Below, piece after piece: positions 19,468 to 27,015 of a stretch of DNA of 27,015 nt. Below the pieces are notes generated by a model. That model did not search any database and was not told the origin of the DNA. It saw nothing but the letters and a program-made list of their open reading frames with translations. Origin of the DNA: Chara braunii (taxonomy: Eukaryota > Streptophyta > Charophyceae > Charales > Characeae). The position numbers and the translations under genes were made by a program. Positions within the stretch are counted from its first letter, which is position 1. The number at the start of each line of letters is the position of its first letter. The stretch covers positions 2,448,468 to 2,475,482 of the forward strand of contig BFEA01000176.1 of NCBI GenBank assembly GCA_003427395.1, given 5' to 3'.

Positions 19468-20019
19468 GGCGGGTTCTTCCGGAGGAGGGTGGAGGTAAGG
19501 ACGTAGGAATACCTAGTGTATCCCTGGATGAAATTACTATAGTAGCTAGTGAGGCCTAGGAAGCTGCGAAGCTGCTTGACGGATGTAGGGATGGACCATC
19601 CTCGACGATGATAGGAGAATAGTCAATAGAAGGTTCGTCAATAGCTGGACGAGTAGGCGTCAGGCAGGAAGCAGTGGTAGGGGTAGGAGGTGGGAAGCGA
19701 GGGATACGAGGGTGAAAGAAATCAGGAGAGGAGGGAAAAATTTGAGAAAGCACTGCTCCTACAGCAAAGTCTGACGCATCGGTGGTAAATATAAAAGGGC
19801 GATCAAAATCGGGTAGGGGAAGAACCGGTGCACATGTCACTGCCTTCTTGAGGGCGCGGAAGGCGTCCTCGTGGAGGGGTGTCCAAATGCATGGTGGGTT
19901 CTTCTGGAGGAGGGTGGAGGTAAGGACGTAGTAATACCTAGCGTATCCCTGGATGAAATTACTATAGTAGCTAGTGAGGCCTAGGAAGCTGCGAAGCTGC
20001 TAGGCAGATGTGGGGACGG
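19176..20019 (-). repeat. Tandem duplication in pol, unit about 424 bp
   Basis: Units 19176-19599 and 19600-20019 are direct copies, offset 424 at one end and 425 at the other. They carry the RT tail and the first part of RNase H (DFDRPFIFTTDASDFAVGAV) twice. They differ at many bases, so the event is old. The unit is not a multiple of three and breaks the frame. It may have arisen between short similar stretches such as CCATCCTCGACG at the joint. Confidence 0.85.
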
Positions 20020-20435
20020 GCCACTCCGCAATAGCAGTGATCTTTGCATCGTCCATGTGGAGACCTTGGTCAGACACGTACTGTCCGAAGAAATCCACTT
20101 TGTGTTGGGCAAAGTGGCACTTGCTCAACTTGGCGTAGAAGCCATATCTGCGCAAGCGGTCAAGAACATCGCGGAGGTGTCTTAGATGCTCCTCAAGGGT
20201 ACGACTATAGATCAGGATATCATTGGGGTAAACGAGAATGTACTGCTCCAGGAAGTCCCTGAAGATATCATTCATCGCTCTCTGTAAGGTAGCTAATGCG
20301 TTGGTGAGGCCGGATGGCATCACCGTAAACCCGTAATGGCCGATGCGCGATCGGAACGCTGTCTTCGGCTGGTCCGCTGAAGCGACGCGGATCTGATGGT
20401 AACCGCTACGAAAATCGACCTTCGTAAAGAAGCGG
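20000..20435 (-). pseudogene. Reverse transcriptase fragment (chromovirus)
   Basis: The frame shows FFTKVDFRSGYHQIR (first catalytic Asp), the MPSGLTNALATLQRAMN segment (usually MPFGLTNAPATFQ), DILIYS and LSKCHF. The polymerase box, normally YxDD, reads YPND, so the first Asp of the pair is lost and the enzyme would be inactive. The palm N-terminus is absent. The frame ends at a TAG after EWPVPTS, where QLRSFLGL-type sequence continues. The fragment lies next to the inverted LTR_A copy 3 end; CGACACCGCT at the joint fits both LTR_A copy 2 with its flank and the RT codons, a possible microhomology junction. Confidence 0.92.
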
Positions 20436-20823
20436 TGTCGTGCGCGTCGGTCCGACACCGCACAGGGCGGCGCAGGACCCTCCCGGCCGCGTCACGCAGG
20501 AGCTGGTTTTAATCCTCATCGCAAATGCATATGGAGCTTCCGCAAGCCGCTCCGGCCGAGTGCACCAACCATACCTCTCGCGAGCCCCTATGACAGGATA
20601 GGGCCTACGCAAGGTACGACTTACCTCCACCTTACGGGAGCTGTTACCTCCCTTCCGTAGGCATATCCTCGCTGAGCTACCAGTCCACAGTACGAAAGCT
20701 AATCAACTGCAATCGCAAAGGTGGACCAGCCGAGGGTGTTTCTCGTTCGTTGTACGTGCGGTATTACGCCTCTATCGAACCCGCGCACGAACCAGCATCT
20801 TAGGGGTCTGAGGTCCCAAGCGC
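20436..20823 (-). mobile_element. LTR_A copy 3, truncated, inverted
   Basis: This is the complement of the last 390 or so bases of LTR_A, from GCGCTTGGGACC to CGACA. The 3' terminus (20436) is the same as in copies 1 and 2. The 5' part is missing where a chromodomain gene in the other orientation starts (20824). Both LTR_A ends that border the minus-strand chromovirus fragment face inward. Confidence 0.85.
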
Positions 20824-21125
20824 ATGTACACCCAGTCTTCCACGTAAAATATCTCAAGGAATACCACGAATCCCCGCCTCAGTTCGCTGATCGCTCATAT
20901 CCTCGACCTCCACCTATCATGCTTCCCACTGGACCAGAATTCATAGTCGAATCAATCATAGGAAGAAAAACAACCCAAGTCGCAGACCATCTGGAACCAA
21001 TCACCGAATACAAAGTCAAATGGACCGGATACCCTGACCAAGAATCAACATGGGAACCCCTTGAAAATCTCAAGAATGCCATGAGACTTGTCGGCGCCTA
21101 TGATCGTTCCCTCCATGCATCCTAG
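20824..21125 (+). pseudogene. Integrase C-terminus and chromodomain of a second chromovirus
   Basis: The open frame reads VHPVFHVKYLKEY (C-terminal integrase motif), then PPPIMLPTGPEFIVESIIG and EYKVKWTGYPDQESTWEPL, ending in VGAYDRS and a stop at 21123-21125. This is a complete chromodomain and differs clearly from that of the minus-strand element, so it is another family. Everything upstream of the motif is lost at the LTR_A copy 3 junction. Downstream come a 3' untranslated region, PPT and 3' LTR in the same orientation. The ATG used at 20721 lies in LTR_A sequence and is not the real start. Confidence 0.9.
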
Positions 21126-21860
21126 CTACCCCCCCTGCCCATACCCTGACTAAACCATGAACCCTTGCTTAAACCCTGCTACAACCTCGCCACCTTGCTC
21201 TACACACACCCCCGCCACATCCACCCTTGCCCTTGACCCACTTTTCCAATGTCTGATCTTCCCTTGTTCCTCGCCTAGCCTTGCCCCATTCGTCCTCTCC
21301 ACTTCCTTGTCCATCTTGTCCAATGTTGGTGGACTTCCGTGACGACCGGCGATAAAGGATCTAATGGCATGCGCACGAGGGCGATGGCCTGCTGCATCAC
21401 TGTTCATGGAGATTAAGCAGCTGGATTGGCCACCATGCTGCTACAACAACCGACACCCTACCTCGCAGACTCCGTGGAGAAGCTACTTGTCACATGAACC
21501 ATGATGTACCAGTCTGTGACTCCCTTGCTACCGGATTAGACTCCATTGCCAATCATGTACCGGACGCACCTGAGCACTTCGACTTTTGCCTTTTGGACTA
21601 CCTCTACGACTACCTCCTGTCGCAGCCGCTGAAGACCGCCTTGCTGCCAACTTTGGGACCTGCTCAAGACCTCTAAAGACCCCTTTCCTGCTGCTGATCA
21701 AGACACTTGAAGACCCCCCCAGACCCCTTGACCCATTACAAACCTCAGATTGTGTACCCAGATCCCATCAGACAACCCAACCCTTGTACATCTGAAATTG
21801 TCCTCGAACCTGCAACGTACAATTCTTTTATTTTATTTTTCATCCCCTGACAACCCATAA
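21126..21860 (+). other. 3' untranslated region of the plus-strand chromovirus
   Basis: C-rich, pyrimidine-biased sequence with short open frames (60-69 codons at 21494-21795) and no family motifs. It lies between the pol stop and a minisatellite. Confidence 0.55.
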
Positions 21861-22130
21861 CCTTGTAGAATTTCAATAGAAATACCCCGTTCACCCTTGT
21901 AGAATATCAATAGGAATACCCTATTACCAGTTTCCCATTGTAGAACATCAGTAGGAATACCCTATCCCCTGTTCAGCCTTGTAGAACATAAATAGGAATA
22001 CCCTATCCCCTGTTCACCCTCGTAGAACATCAGTAGGAATACCCTATCCCCTGTTCACCCTTTTAGAACATCATTAGGATATCCTGTTACCTGCTCCCCC
22101 TTGTAGAATATCAATAGGACTATCCTGTTT
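21861..22130 (+). repeat. Minisatellite, seven units of 34-41 bp
   Basis: The units start CCTTGTAGAAYATCA, at about 21863, 21897, 21938, 21979, 22020, 22061 and 22101 (measured at TTGT). Most contain TAGGAATACCCTA, which can fold as a 4-5 bp stem with loop AATAC; the last two units vary. It lies in the presumed 3' untranslated region, as 3' minisatellites often do in plant Ty3 elements. Confidence 0.85.
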
Positions 22131-22320
22131 TCCTGCAATACCCTTAGCCCACCAGTAGCATAGCCCTGTTCACAACCCACCAACATGACACCTCGTGCCT
22201 TATCACCTACATTATACCCCTCTTCCTCCTTCGACTTTTTGACCAGTGATCGGCCCCGTCCCGTCCTTCACAGCTTTCAGCATGGCTTCATGACTTTTGG
22301 CAGCCGGGACGTTGCCTTCT

Positions 22321-22335
22321 AGAGGGAGGGGATAG
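22321..22335 (+). other. Polypurine tract before LTR_C
   Basis: AGAGGGAGGGGATAG lies directly before TGTTACG. It equals the 6337-6351 tract at 14 of 15 bases. Confidence 0.8.
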
Positions 22336-22820
22336 TGTTACGGACTCCGCCAAGGCTCGATCCCTGGTCCATCTTTTTGTTGTTTCTGCTGCTTCCCGTT
22401 TTCGGCCTGGCACCCTTTTTCCAAACCCCTCCTTTAGTACCATCGGATTTTGGACAACTGGCGCCATGCTGCAATTCGGGCGCCACTTTCAAATACCGCA
22501 CTTTTCAGTTCTGCCCTCGGGGCTTTTGCAGATCTGCCCCCGGTACTGTACCGGACACCCGGTACTTATACCGGTGCCCCGTACAGTACGGGGACCAGTC
22601 TCGTACCAGTTTCCAGCTGCTGTACTCGTACCCAGTGTGTGACTTGCTCCTGTTTCAACATTCAGAATCCAAGACTTCGACTTTGTGTCCTTGTCACTGT
22701 GTCTGCGTCCGACCCTCAGCCATGTCGAGTGAGTGAGTGTGTGTGTGTACTCTCACTCTCTCTCTCTCCCTCTCCTCTCCCTCGGCTCTCCTTGTCTCCC
22801 TCAGTCTCGCGCTCGTTACA
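22336..22820 (+). mobile_element. LTR_C, 3' LTR of the plus-strand chromovirus (485 bp)
   Basis: It starts TGTTACGG right after the polypurine tract and ends CTCGTTACA, so the termini are TGT...ACA. The size is typical for chromovirus LTRs. It contains three consecutive near-perfect palindromes (22540-22593) and a GT/CT-rich 3' part (22733-22790). No second copy is in the window, because the 5' half of this element is missing. Confidence 0.75.
22540..22593. promoter_or_regulatory. Three consecutive palindromes in LTR_C
   Basis: CCGGTAC-T-GTACCGG (22540-22554), CCGGTA-CTTA-TACCGG (22559-22574) and CCCCGTAC-A-GTACGGGG (22577-22593) lie end to end. All share a GTAC core. They could be paired binding sites for a dimeric factor in U3 or form cruciforms. 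Confidence 0.6.
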
Positions 22821-23079
22821 GGGGGGTCCGCGGTAGTGAGTCGAGCGCAGGCGCCCGCAAAGGGGGAAGGGTGGTTCTAGTCCAGCATGCACGAATGGAA
22901 AGGGGGAGTAAGGGGGGGGGGTATGAAAACCCTAAACCCTGGAAAAAACCTAAGAAAACCCTAACCGGGGTTTGAGTGGTTAGGGTAGGGTATCGGTGAC
23001 CTAATCAAGAAAATAAAATAGCAAGCATGGGGGGAGGCGGGAGGAAAAATAAATAAACAGTGAAATTTTGAGAGAAAAG
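22821..23079. other. Flank with telomere-like motifs
   Basis: Right of LTR_C, 22928-22990 holds CCCTAAACCCT, AAACCCTAACC and GGTTAGGGTAGGG. These are fragments of the plant telomere repeat (CCCTAAA) in both orientations but not a tandem array. No gene is seen. Confidence 0.4.
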
Positions 23080-23530
23080 TGAAAATAAATAAATAAATAA
23101 ATAAATAAAATTAGTAAACAAAATGTGACGAGAGAAGTAATATTTATTTTTTTAGAAATTTCGACAACGTTTCCCTACCCCCCATGAGGTAAAAAATGTG
23201 CCAAGGGAAAGGAGAGACCAAGATAAGCACAATAAGTTTAAAAAATGCCAAAATTTAAAAAATTTAAAAAATAAATAAAGAAATAGGAAAGAGATAAATA
23301 AATAAATAAATAAGTAGATGAGGAGGTGAAGAGAAATGAAGTGTCTGATTTTTCAAAAATTTCGGCAGCATTTCGTTACCCCCATGGGGTCGAAGTGTGC
23401 CGTCAAGAAGAAAGGTTAAGTAGAATGAGAAAATTTTGACAGCACTTCGTTACCCCCACGGGGTCAAAATGTATGTTGAAAGCAAGATGACTAACTCCTA
23501 ATCAGATTTAAGGGTGCCGCAAAGAAATTC
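23080..23530. repeat. (AAAT)n tracts with three hairpins
   Basis: AAAT/AAATA runs at about 23084-23110 and 23293-23315 surround or precede hairpins at 23155-23203, 23363-23402 and 23434-23469. The loops share ACCCC, CAT or CAC, GGGGT in the last two. Outer arms differ together: CGGCA/TGCCG against TTTTG/CAAAA. AAATTTCGGCAGC recalls the complement of the hairpins at 11753-12043, so this may be an inverted remnant of a related LTR. Confidence 0.55.
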
Positions 23531-23539
23531 GAATTTTCA

Positions 23540-24370
23540 GAATAAATAAAAAAGAAAATCTAATAAATCAGAAAATGAGAGAAGAAGGTGGGAAATGAGA
23601 TAATTCGAATTTTTGGAAAAAAGGAAAAAATATAAATAAAAAGAAAGATAAAAAGAAGAAAAACAAGATTTTTTTTTATTAAATATTTTTTTGGGGGGGG
23701 GAATAAAAAAGTGAAGGAGAAAGGGGAGAAATAGGTGAGAGAGAGAAAAAGAGTGAAGGGGGAGATGGGGGAAGTGATGGGGTTGTAGTTGGGGGAGAGG
23801 AGGGTGAGATAATGAGAGAGAAAGAGATGGGAAAGATAAGGAGGGATCAAGAAGCAAAGAGAAAAGAGAAGAAAAAAAAAAAATTGAATAAAGTAGAGTA
23901 AAATAGTGGGTGGTGGGAGAAAAGGTGGGGTGGGGAGAGGGGTATGAGTGGTGAGGGTGATTAGAAGGAAGCGAGTGAGGTAGGAGAGCAGTTGGGGGGA
24001 AGGGGAATGAAAAAGTGAAGGAGAAAGGGAAGAAATAGGTGAGAGAGAGAAAAAGAGTGAAGGGGGAGATGGGGGAAGTGATGGGGTTGTAGTTGGAGGA
24101 GAGGAGTGTGAGAGAATGGGAGAGAAAGAGATGGGAAAGATGGAGAGGGATCAAGAAGCAAAGAGAAAAGAGAAGAAAGAAAATAAAATAAATGAATAAA
24201 GTAGAGTGAAATAGTGGGTGGTGGGAGAAAAGGTGGGGTGGAGAGAGGGGTATGAGTGGTGAGGGTGATTAGAAGGAAGTGAGTGAGGCAGAAGAGCAAG
24301 AAGTAGAGGGGGTGAGTAAGAGGAGAGAGAAAAGGTAGAGAAAGTGGGTTAGTAGGGAGAGGGAAGTATT
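23540..24370 (+). repeat. Polypurine-strand block with a 304-bp tandem duplication
   Basis: The plus strand is almost all A and G for about 800 bases. Two direct units, 23701-24004 and 24005-24300, are close copies. The long Ser/Leu/Pro-rich frames on the minus strand (for example 23537-24154) are a consequence of this composition and are not taken as genes. Such tracts can form triplex DNA. Confidence 0.8.
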
Positions 24371-24399
24371 ACATGCTGCGTCTGCACACGAGGGTCATT

Positions 24400-24530
24400 T
24401 TCCAGGCCCTGCGTCCCTCAGGCCGAAAGCCTGAAAACCAGGGCCTGCAGGCCCCGTGACCATTCAGCTCGAAAGCCTGAAATCCAGGGGCCTGCAGACC
24501 CTGTGTCGTTTCAGACTAAAAATGGCAATA
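24400..24530. repeat. Short repeats around a GGGCCTGCAGGCCC palindrome
   Basis: CGAAAGCCTGAAAACCAGGGCCTGC at 24423 onward recurs diverged at about 24470-24495 (GAAAGCCTGAAATCCAGGG). The first unit holds the perfect 14-bp palindrome at 24441-24454. Confidence 0.55.
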
Positions 24531-24615
24531 GCCTTTTTAGCCTAAAACGAAGGGTCATTTTCTGTCGTTCATCAGAACGGCCGGCCCTGAAACTCAGGCA
24601 CTGAACCAGGGTTTA

Positions 24616-24643
24616 GGGAACAGGCTATTCTTAGCCTGTTCCC
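24616..24643. other. Perfect 12-bp stem-loop
   Basis: GGGAACAGGCTA and TAGCCTGTTCCC are exact complements around the loop TTCT. Nothing near it identifies its role. Confidence 0.7.
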
Positions 24644-25315
24644 ACGACAGCCTCAGCAGATGCTGCAGTGCCAGCCCATGGCACACTTCGGCATTAGCAA
24701 GAGCAGCTCGGTCTGACTCGCCCTGTAGGCAGTTAGGAGGCTGGTCGAGGATAGTACATAGGGACTTTCCATGCACTTTACGGGTAGGCAGGAGGCAGTC
24801 AGTAGTCTTCAGGATTCGGCAGCAGCACTCTGGAGGGGGTATTGCCAGGAGTAGTAGTAGTGTTAGCCTTAGTCTTCAGAGTTGGGCGCCAGTAGGTAGT
24901 TGTAGTCTTCAGCGCTGGGCGCCATAGCTAGGACAACACTAGAGAGAGAGAGATTGGGCGGAGGCCAGGAGTACCTACCTGCAGCGCCGTTGCTCCAGCT
25001 TTGTCTTTGAGGTACCTGCATCACAGCACCAACTTTACAGATTAGTATGTGGCTCGTGACAGAGAGAGAGTTCTTCTTCTTCCTCTTCTCAGTCCACCAT
25101 CTCCCTCTCACCCTCTCATTATCTCACTTTACTGCATCAGCAGACTATGAGAGAAAGAGCGACAGAGAGCTTGGTGACATTGGATCCAGACTCGACTTTT
25201 GGGCTTCAGACATTGCAACAAGGGATTATTTGGGACTTGTGACAAAGACTTGGTGTTGACGACATTCTCATCTCTCCCCCTCTTCTTCGTCTGATCCCCT
25301 CCTCTTCGTCTGTGT
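24644..25315. other. Unassigned region, small duplications
   Basis: A small direct duplication (TAGTCTTCAG followed by a GGGCGCCA core) lies at about 24871-24932. CT-rich sequence lies at 25070-25140 and 25260-25310. No gene is recognised; the frames of 60-80 codons show no motifs. Confidence 0.3.
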
Positions 25316-25504
25316 ATGTCTGGACCTGTCGCTTCCTTCCTGTGTACAGCGCCAGACTCCTTAACACATTATGATGGACACGACGCATGTTTGGTCTGCG
25401 TTCAAACATTGATTGGGCTAGTCATTAGCATCCTAGCATTCTGCTTCGCTATCTTATACTACGTGAATGAGGTCAATCCCGATCAGGTCAGGATTTGTAT
25501 CTAA
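25316..25504 (+). CDS. 62-codon ORF with one predicted membrane segment
   Basis: The frame starts at ATG 25316 and ends at TAA 25502. Residues about 31-50 (TLIGLVISILAFCFAILYYV) are strongly hydrophobic, as in a single-pass membrane protein. I recognise no family. An overlapping frame (25467-25784) is also hydrophobic, which points to local composition. It may be an exon or chance. Confidence 0.15.
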   Translation: MSGPVASFLCTAPDSLTHYDGHDACLVCVQTLIGLVISILAFCFAILYYVNEVNPDQVRICI

Positions 25505-25676
25505 GTCTTCCCTACGCTATTTAGCATCATTTTGTATGTATCAAAATGCACATTGCTTGTTGAGATTCTACTTGCGCTGCATTGTCCATTCAGTCCTTTT
25601 TATCACATTGTTGATCCTCTGTTTCTACGTACATCGGCCAACTGGCCCGGGGCATGTAACAGAAGAGAGGGGGATG

Positions 25677-25713
25677 ATACCTGGCCCTTGGTGTCTCCAA
25701 GGGCACAAGGTAT
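25677..25713. other. Strong two-part stem-loop after a purine run
   Basis: ATACCT/AGGTAT (6 bp) encloses GCCCTTGG/CCAAGGGC (8 bp) with the loop TGTCT. A purine run AGAAGAGAGGGGGATGA (25661-25677) lies directly before it and looks like a PPT, with TGATACC next, so this could be an LTR start. No far end was found. Confidence 0.55.
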
Positions 25714-25791
25714 ACCAAGACAAGGAGGGTCTTGGCCTTCACTGCAGCAGCCAGCTGAAGGAAAGAGGGGGGCTGAGCTCTTGATCAGCCC

Positions 25792-26724
25792 CTAGTAGCA
25801 GTACTGCAGATCCAAGGTATGTTGTGTGAGCAGACCCTCACCAGTGTAGAGCAGCCCCCTGATGAGGGGGGTCTTAAGTTCCACAACAAACTGCCACGTG
25901 GCATTGCAGATGGCCACGTGCGTAGGCAGCAGCAGCCACGGGGGGGATGAGGGGGGGGAATAGCTGACACGCAACTCTTCAACAGCAACGTGCCAAACTA
26001 TGGAGCCATGCAAATACTTTGGCCAATGTGTTATGAAAGCAGCTACGCATGCACAGGGCCAGCAGCTACACAGGTTCAAACCCCGGCAGTAGCATACATC
26101 CCCGATCCTTGATAATATAATCCGGGAGCGGGGCGGACCGGGCCAGCATGAGCGCGTGGCGATGGCAGCTCCTTTTTCCGCCACGTGTCGCTCTCCTGCT
26201 GCACCTTTTTTTTCCTGCTTTTCGTCGATAACCACCGGGAAAAAGGCCAAAAAAAACCGTTGTCGGGTTTTGCTGTTTTGCCTCTTGTGCAGTGTGGTGG
26301 GTGGCATCGGGGAACTTTCCCGCTCCGATACCAGTGTGGCGGTCCCACCAGGTGTGGTGCTCCGCCTGGGATAGAGATGGAGATGGGGGAAGAAGGGGAG
26401 CGAGATGCCACAGCGCAGCTCCCACGCTAGACTCCAACGCACGTGCTCCAAAATGTGCGAATGTAGAATGATCTCACAAACAGGCAACAGCTGGAGTATA
26501 CCCCAGCGGACTGACTGGACCGGACTGGACTGGCTGGTACCGACAGAGGTACCGGCCTGGACTGGACTACCCTGAATACAACACAGGCCTGTGAGAGCAG
26601 GCCAAGGGGCTCGTCTCCCAGGCAGCCAGCTCGCGCTATGATCCAACACCGTGGACGCAAGGTTGCAAACATCCAGAATGAACCTCCCAGCACCCAACAC
26701 TCTCCTATACAGAAAGTGCACCAC
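25792..26724 (-). CDS. 310-codon ORF, unrecognised
   Basis: This is the longest open frame in the window, with ATG at 26724. It is rich in Cys, Trp, Ser and Pro without ordered motifs, and I recognise no domain. Other frames are also open in 26066-26437 on both strands, so few stops may reflect base composition. Four G-boxes lie inside it, which fits a promoter or LTR region better than an exon. Confidence 0.15.
   Translation of the reverse strand: MVHFLYRRVLGAGRFILDVCNLASTVLDHSASWLPGRRAPWPALTGLCCIQGSPVQAGTSVGTSQSSPVQSVRWGILQLLPVCEIILHSHILEHVRWSLAWELRCGISLPFFPHLHLYPRRSTTPGGTATLVSERESSPMPPTTLHKRQNSKTRQRFFLAFFPVVIDEKQEKKGAAGERHVAEKGAAIATRSCWPGPPRSRIILSRIGDVCYCRGLNLCSCWPCACVAAFITHWPKYLHGSIVWHVAVEELRVSYSPPSSPPWLLLPTHVAICNATWQFVVELKTPLIRGLLYTGEGLLTQHTLDLQYCY
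25893..26446. promoter_or_regulatory. Cluster of four G-boxes (CACGTG)
   Basis: GCCACGTGGC (25893), GCCACGTG (25913), GCCACGTGTC (26180) and GCACGTGC (26439) carry the CACGTG core bound by plant bZIP and bHLH factors. An ACGT core (26871) and a reverse CCAAT box (GATTGG, 26849) follow. This may be a promoter or a stress/light-responsive U3. Direction is not resolved. Confidence 0.45.
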
Positions 26725-27015
26725 CGTGTTGCCCTGTTTCGGGGCTGGAGGCTGAGTTCCCAGAAGCCCGAGTTCGGGTCAAAGTGTCTGCGTCCAGGCC
26801 CAAGCAGCCCAACTGTGTGTTGTGGCCACCGTCACTTGCTGCTTTCTGATTGGTCGAAAGGCCTGGAGCCACGTCACTGCCTGAAAGAGCCCAGAGGGCC
26901 TGCAATGTCATGGTCACGCTTGCACGGCCTTGTAACCACCTGGATCGGGGTAACTGTCTGGCGCCCCCAAGCGCAGAAATGACAAAAATTAAGGCCTCAA
27001 GTTGTAATGCAGGAC
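26725..27015. other. Right edge, nothing assigned
   Basis: No gene or repeat can be supported. A TGGCGCCCCC at 26957 recalls a PBS, but no LTR end (CA) precedes it. Confidence 0.3.

Larger units (their letters stand above)
15665..20435 (-). pseudogene. pol: Ty3/gypsy chromovirus pol, broken (RT-RNase H-INT-chromodomain)
   Basis: Read on the minus strand, the order RT (20435-20003), RT tail and RNase H (about 20000-18263), integrase (17737-16020) and chromodomain with tail (16020-15665) is that of a chromovirus pol. Gag, protease and the RT N-terminus are missing: the sequence starts just before FFTKVDF of RT, where LTR_A copy 3 joins. Breaks are a TAG at 20000, a 424-bp tandem duplication (19176-20019), MITE insertions at 18592-19113 and 17740-18260, a one-base loss near 17187, TAG at 16982, an element at 16499-16888, TAG at 16343 and TGA at 15971. 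The element cannot be autonomous. Reading across the two 521/522-bp insertions stays in frame if each element and one target copy are removed, so those are the cleanest events. Confidence 0.92.

Noticed and set aside
23537-24299. Long Ser/Leu/Pro-rich minus-strand ORFs
   Set aside because: They result from the absence of T and C on the plus strand; the internal repeats mirror the DNA duplication.
26060-26095. B-box-like GGTTCAAACCCCG suggesting a tRNA
   Set aside because: The T stem does not pair properly and no A box or acceptor stem is found.
26957-26975. TGGCGCCCCC as a PBS
   Set aside because: No LTR terminus precedes it, and the following bases do not match a tRNA end that I know.

Overview
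The window looks like heterochromatic, repeat-dense nuclear DNA of a green plant (streptophyte; land plant or charophyte-type alga cannot be separated from sequence alone). The grounds are Ty3/gypsy chromovirus pol relics with chromodomains, a primer binding site (PBS) complementary to plant tRNA-Asp, very long LTRs, plant-style G-boxes, several MITE-like elements and no compact bacterial-type genes. I see no convincing intact host gene. Almost everything I can name is a retrotransposon part, a small DNA transposon nested in one, or low-complexity sequence. All identities are by eye; no search was run.

Layout. 1-1171: an LTR (LTR_A) with a (TA)n tract at its left, followed after GG by a tRNA-Asp PBS (1174-1191). 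1192-6336: decayed interior with one unrecognised broken reading frame (3378-4088) and a weak integrase-like fragment (5601-5785). 6337-6351: polypurine tract (PPT). 6352-12078: a proposed giant LTR (LTR_B, about 5.7 kb, TGTC...GACA) with a TATA box, a poly(A) signal and, in the presumed U5, an array of about ten hairpins with a nearly constant TAAGTT loop and covarying stems, then three tandem hairpin repeats. 12081: a second PBS-like site. 12748-13252: (TA)n plus a 448-bp foldback element. 13301-14000: degenerate 195-bp repeats. 14048-15167: LTR_A copy 2. 15168-20435: a broken minus-strand chromovirus pol carrying three MITE-like insertions and an internal tandem duplication. 20436-20823: an inverted LTR_A fragment. 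20824-22820: the 3' end of a second, plus-strand chromovirus (integrase tail and chromodomain, 41-bp minisatellite, PPT, 3' LTR_C). 22821-24370: AT-rich and purine-rich low-complexity DNA with hairpins and a 304-bp duplication. 24371-27015: unassigned, with strong hairpins, a G-box cluster and ORFs I do not recognise.

How the parts relate. The window records successive nesting. A chromovirus pol was hit by two copies of one 521/522-bp foldback MITE in opposite orientation, each with a 2-bp target duplication whose removal restores the reading frame, and by a third element at TTAA. The pol fragment is bracketed by inverted LTR_A ends. LTR_B has a PPT on its left and a PBS on its right, the arrangement expected of head-to-tail elements sharing one LTR. 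The signal most worth following is the constant-loop, variable-stem hairpin array in the predicted RNA leader of LTR_B.
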